Assembly: GCA_029267315.1 (NCBI GenBank)
Contig: JAJUJD010000011.1
Span: 1-36,811, forward strand
Direction: 5' to 3'
DNA length: 36,811 nucleotides
DNA from: Alcaligenaceae bacterium
GTDB lineage: Bacteria; Pseudomonadota; Gammaproteobacteria; Burkholderiales; Burkholderiaceae_B
Shown piece by piece: positions 35,197 through 36,811 of the stretch. Every line of letters begins with the position of its first letter. Position 1 is the stretch's first letter. The notes under the pieces are model-generated. The model saw nothing but the letters and a program-made list of their open reading frames with translations, had not been told where the DNA came from and did not search any database. Both the position numbers and the translations under genes were made by a program.

Positions 35197-36351
35197 TCAG
35201 CGAGTCATGGCGCGGGTGGTGTACACCGCGTCGTAGCTAGGTAGGAGATTGCTTATGACGCGGTTCCAACGGACGATCGGAGCCGGGTCGACGAAAACGA
35301 TGTCTCGCGGTTTGAGCGGGAAGTCGGCCGCCAGCACATACGCTGTGGGCCGACTTACATCCAGGTGATAGAGCTCTGGCTGACCGTCGTCGCCCCGACG
35401 AATCACATACACCTGGCGCGGGTTACCCGATTCCGGGTTCACGCCCCCGGCCTCACCCAGGGCTTGGGCCAGCGTCACAGTGCCGTCGTGCATTACATGG
35501 GCAGTCGGCGCGAACACATCGCCCAGCATGTAGACTTTCGAATCCTCACGGCTGCCAACCCGCAGCATGTCGCCGTTCTTCAGAATGATGTTGGAGGGGT
35601 CTACGTTGCTGCGAGCCAGCAGCGGCAGATCGATCTGAGTGGTCGTCCCGTCGCGCGTCAGCGTGACGGAGGAGCGGTCCGCGTTTTGTGTCATGCCGCC
35701 TGCACGGTTAATCGCTTCAGGCAGTGTCATGGCGATGTCGTTAATGGGCAGAACCCCGGGATTATTGACCTCCCCATCGATGTAGACGCGTGCCGAACGA
35801 TAGGCCTGCACACGCACGGTAATTTGCGGAGCGTTCACATAGCCGGAAAGGCGTTGAGCCAACCGGTCCCGAATCTGGAATTCATTAAGTCCGGCCACAT
35901 GAACCGAACCCGTGAAAGGAAACTGAATGGTTCCATCTGGACCAACGTTGTAACCGTTGCCTAGCTCATTTACCCCAGTGACCACCGCAGTGGTGGCTGA
36001 GCCGGCAGGCGTCAGAGCCAGTTCGGGATGGTTCCACACGACGATGTTGAGAATGTCACCGGGGCCGACCTTGTAGGGCTCTGCCTTGCCGAACAGATGA
36101 GCGACTTGGCGTCGCACCTGTTCGCCATTCGTCGCCAGCTGTGTACGAATTAATTCAGGAGTGATCGACTTCAACGCCCCTGCGGGAGCGCCGTCCTCCT
36201 GCAGTGCCTGACTGACTTTCTCAGGGCTGCCCATGTGCGTGCCAGGCGACATGCTGCAGGCTGCGAGTACCACGCTGGAGAGCAGTCCTGTACAGACTGC
36301 TCTCCAGCGTCGGAAATCGCTTTCCTTGCCGGGTTTACCAAACGTCTTCAT
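35197..36351 (-). CDS. wza: Wza-type outer-membrane polysaccharide export lipoprotein
   Basis: A 384-residue lipoprotein: the signal peptide ends in the lipobox LAAC with Cys32 as the modified residue. The export domain is YKVGPGDILNIVVWNHPEL, later YNVGPDGTIQFPFTGSVHV, followed by two SLBB-type domains (ARVYIDGEVNNPGVLPIND; VYMLGDVFAPTAHVMHDGTV). It forms the outer-membrane export channel, partnered by the Wzc-like protein. The ATG at 36351 gives a sensible signal peptide, and a purine-rich GGTGGA lies 5 nt upstream; the ATG at 36426 would add 25 unusual residues. It is the first gene of the polysaccharide operon. Codons 14-27 contain a 16-bp perfect inverted repeat. Confidence 0.94.
   Translation of the reverse strand: MKTFGKPGKESDFRRWRAVCTGLLSSVVLAACSMSPGTHMGSPEKVSQALQEDGAPAGALKSITPELIRTQLATNGEQVRRQVAHLFGKAEPYKVGPGDILNIVVWNHPELALTPAGSATTAVVTGVNELGNGYNVGPDGTIQFPFTGSVHVAGLNEFQIRDRLAQRLSGYVNAPQITVRVQAYRSARVYIDGEVNNPGVLPINDIAMTLPEAINRAGGMTQNADRSSVTLTRDGTTTQIDLPLLARSNVDPSNIILKNGDMLRVGSREDSKVYMLGDVFAPTAHVMHDGTVTLAQALGEAGGVNPESGNPRQVYVIRRGDDGQPELYHLDVSRPTAYVLAADFPLKPRDIVFVDPAPIVRWNRVISNLLPSYDAVYTTRAMTR
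36272..36310. repeat. 16-bp perfect inverted repeat inside the wza signal-peptide codons
   Basis: Positions 36272-36287 and 36295-36310 are exact reverse complements (ACGCTGGAGAGCAGTC), separated by 7 nt that include the palindrome TGTACA. In the wza transcript this would fold into a very stable hairpin 42 nt after the start codon. Both arms encode protein (about R14 to V27). Confidence 0.8.
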
Positions 36352-36686
36352 TGCGTCCACCGCCTTTAAAAAGTGTGGAAACGACCTCACGGAGCCTTCG
36401 TTCGATACGGAGACCCCACAAGGCACGTAGGAAAAAGTTGCGATAGAAATAACCGGTCGTGTACAGCTGCAACCATCAGCCGGAAGTCATACGCCGGCTG
36501 GCATACGACACGCGGTCTAGGGCTTAAATGGTGGGTTCGGCAGGAAGGCGGAGAGGGGTTTCACTGATAGGGCTGCGCATGGCGCGCGATGGAGCGTCGT
36601 CGCGCGAGCACAGGCGCCCTCGCCATGCGGGTTTGCGGGCAAAGTGGGAGCCGCGGAGCACCCGGGCACATAGGAGGAAAATCTGC
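36352..36686. other. Gene-free divergent region between wza and the tRNA gene
   Basis: About 335 bp without a convincing gene. It should hold the promoter of the polysaccharide operon on the minus strand, but I see only weak candidates, such as TTGCAG at 36472-36467 with no good -10. Two similar 14-nt direct repeats on the minus strand (CGTATGCCAGCCGG and CGTATGACTTCCGG, within 36481-36508) could be regulator sites. The long leader would leave room for post-transcriptional control. Confidence 0.45.
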
Positions 36687-36692
36687 TATAGT
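36687..36692 (+). promoter_or_regulatory. Probable -10 box of the tRNA-Ser gene
   Basis: TATAGT lies 30 bp before the tRNA 5' end, in a good position for a -10 element; the -35 region at about 36664-36669 is poor. Confidence 0.45.
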
Positions 36693-36721
36693 TTCCGTCT
36701 TCGCGAAAAGCGGAGAATCGC

Positions 36722-36811
36722 GGACAGGTGGCAGAGTGGTCGAATGTACCTGACTCGAAATCAGGCGTACGTGCAAGCGTACCGTGGGTTCGAATCCCAC
36801 CCTGTCCGCCA
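36722..36811 (+). tRNA. tRNA-Ser (anticodon CGA)
   Basis: A complete 90-nt class II tRNA. The 7-bp acceptor stem pairs GGACAGG with CCTGTCC, the discriminator is G and CCA is encoded at the very end of the window. The anticodon stem CCTGA/TCAGG holds the loop CTCGAAA with anticodon CGA, which reads UCG. The long variable arm (stem GTACG/CGTAC) and the T arm GTGGGTTCGAATCCCAC are typical of tRNA-Ser. Confidence 0.97.

Noticed and set aside
36352-36365. GGCGGTGGA before wza as an ops/RfaH (JUMPstart) element
   Set aside because: It resembles only the first six bases of ops and lies where the ribosome binding site must be; the rest of a JUMPstart is missing.
36561-36800. Minus-strand frame of 79 codons covering the tRNA gene
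   Set aside because: It is the usual spurious translation of a tRNA antisense strand.
36722-36811. tRNA-Ser as the attachment site of a genomic island that includes the capsule locus
   Set aside because: Integration normally uses the 3' end, which faces out of the window; no integrase and no repeated tRNA 3' end was seen here.

Overview
The window reads as chromosomal DNA of a GC-rich betaproteobacterium, most likely Alcaligenaceae (Bordetella/Achromobacter/Pusillimonas relatives). The reasons are an orphan Bug-family tripartite tricarboxylate transporter binding protein next to a LysR regulator, the housekeeping order trxB | ftsK-lolA-rarA-serS, and a set of diacetamido-uronic-acid genes that closely resembles the Bordetella wlb genes. 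The assignment rests on protein resemblance and gene order read by eye; no search was run.

Region 1 (1-6565) is an accessory catabolic block. It holds a LysR regulator cut by the left edge, a Bug solute-binding protein, a divergent IlvD/Edd-family sugar-acid dehydratase with a GntR/FCD regulator behind it, and a convergent two-gene operon: a 3-hydroxyacyl-CoA-dehydrogenase-like enzyme and a BKACE (DUF849) beta-keto acid cleavage enzyme. AT-rich palindromes sit in the dehydratase promoter and upstream of the dehydrogenase/BKACE operon. The substrate cannot be read from sequence.

Region 2 (6505-14272) is conserved housekeeping: trxB with an overlapping Smr-domain gene on the minus strand, then ftsK, lolA, rarA and serS on the plus strand. 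Strong intrinsic terminators lie after the Smr gene, between rarA and serS, and after serS.

Region 3 (14294-36351, all minus strand) is a Wzx/Wzy-type capsule or exopolysaccharide locus read from right to left as one long, tightly packed operon: wza, wzc-type kinase, wlbA, wlbB, wlbC, a FemAB/GNAT-like acyltransferase, a polysaccharide deacetylase, wlbD, a GT4 glycosyltransferase, a Wzy-like polymerase, a beta-propeller protein resembling oligogalacturonate lyase, a GT2-phosphoglycosyltransferase fusion, a second sugar aminotransferase, Wzx, a glutamine-dependent amidotransferase and a WbpM/CapD-type 4,6-dehydratase. A small His-rich secreted protein lies at the distal end. Together the genes predict UDP-GlcNAc3NAcA/ManNAc3NAcA and a UDP-4-amino-4,6-dideoxy-HexNAc as precursors. 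Three transferase activities (one initiating, two elongating) suggest a repeat unit of about three sugars. A uronic carboxyl may be amidated, and the polymer may be acylated or deacetylated. The UDP-GlcNAc 6-dehydrogenase that the pathway needs is not in the window, nor is a Wzb-type phosphatase.

The right edge is a complete tRNA-Ser(CGA) gene on the plus strand, divergent from the polysaccharide operon. The most interesting items are the GT2-PGT fusion, the propeller protein inside a capsule operon, a 16-bp perfect inverted repeat inside the signal-peptide codons of wza, and a hairpin that would hide the start codon of the His-rich gene.
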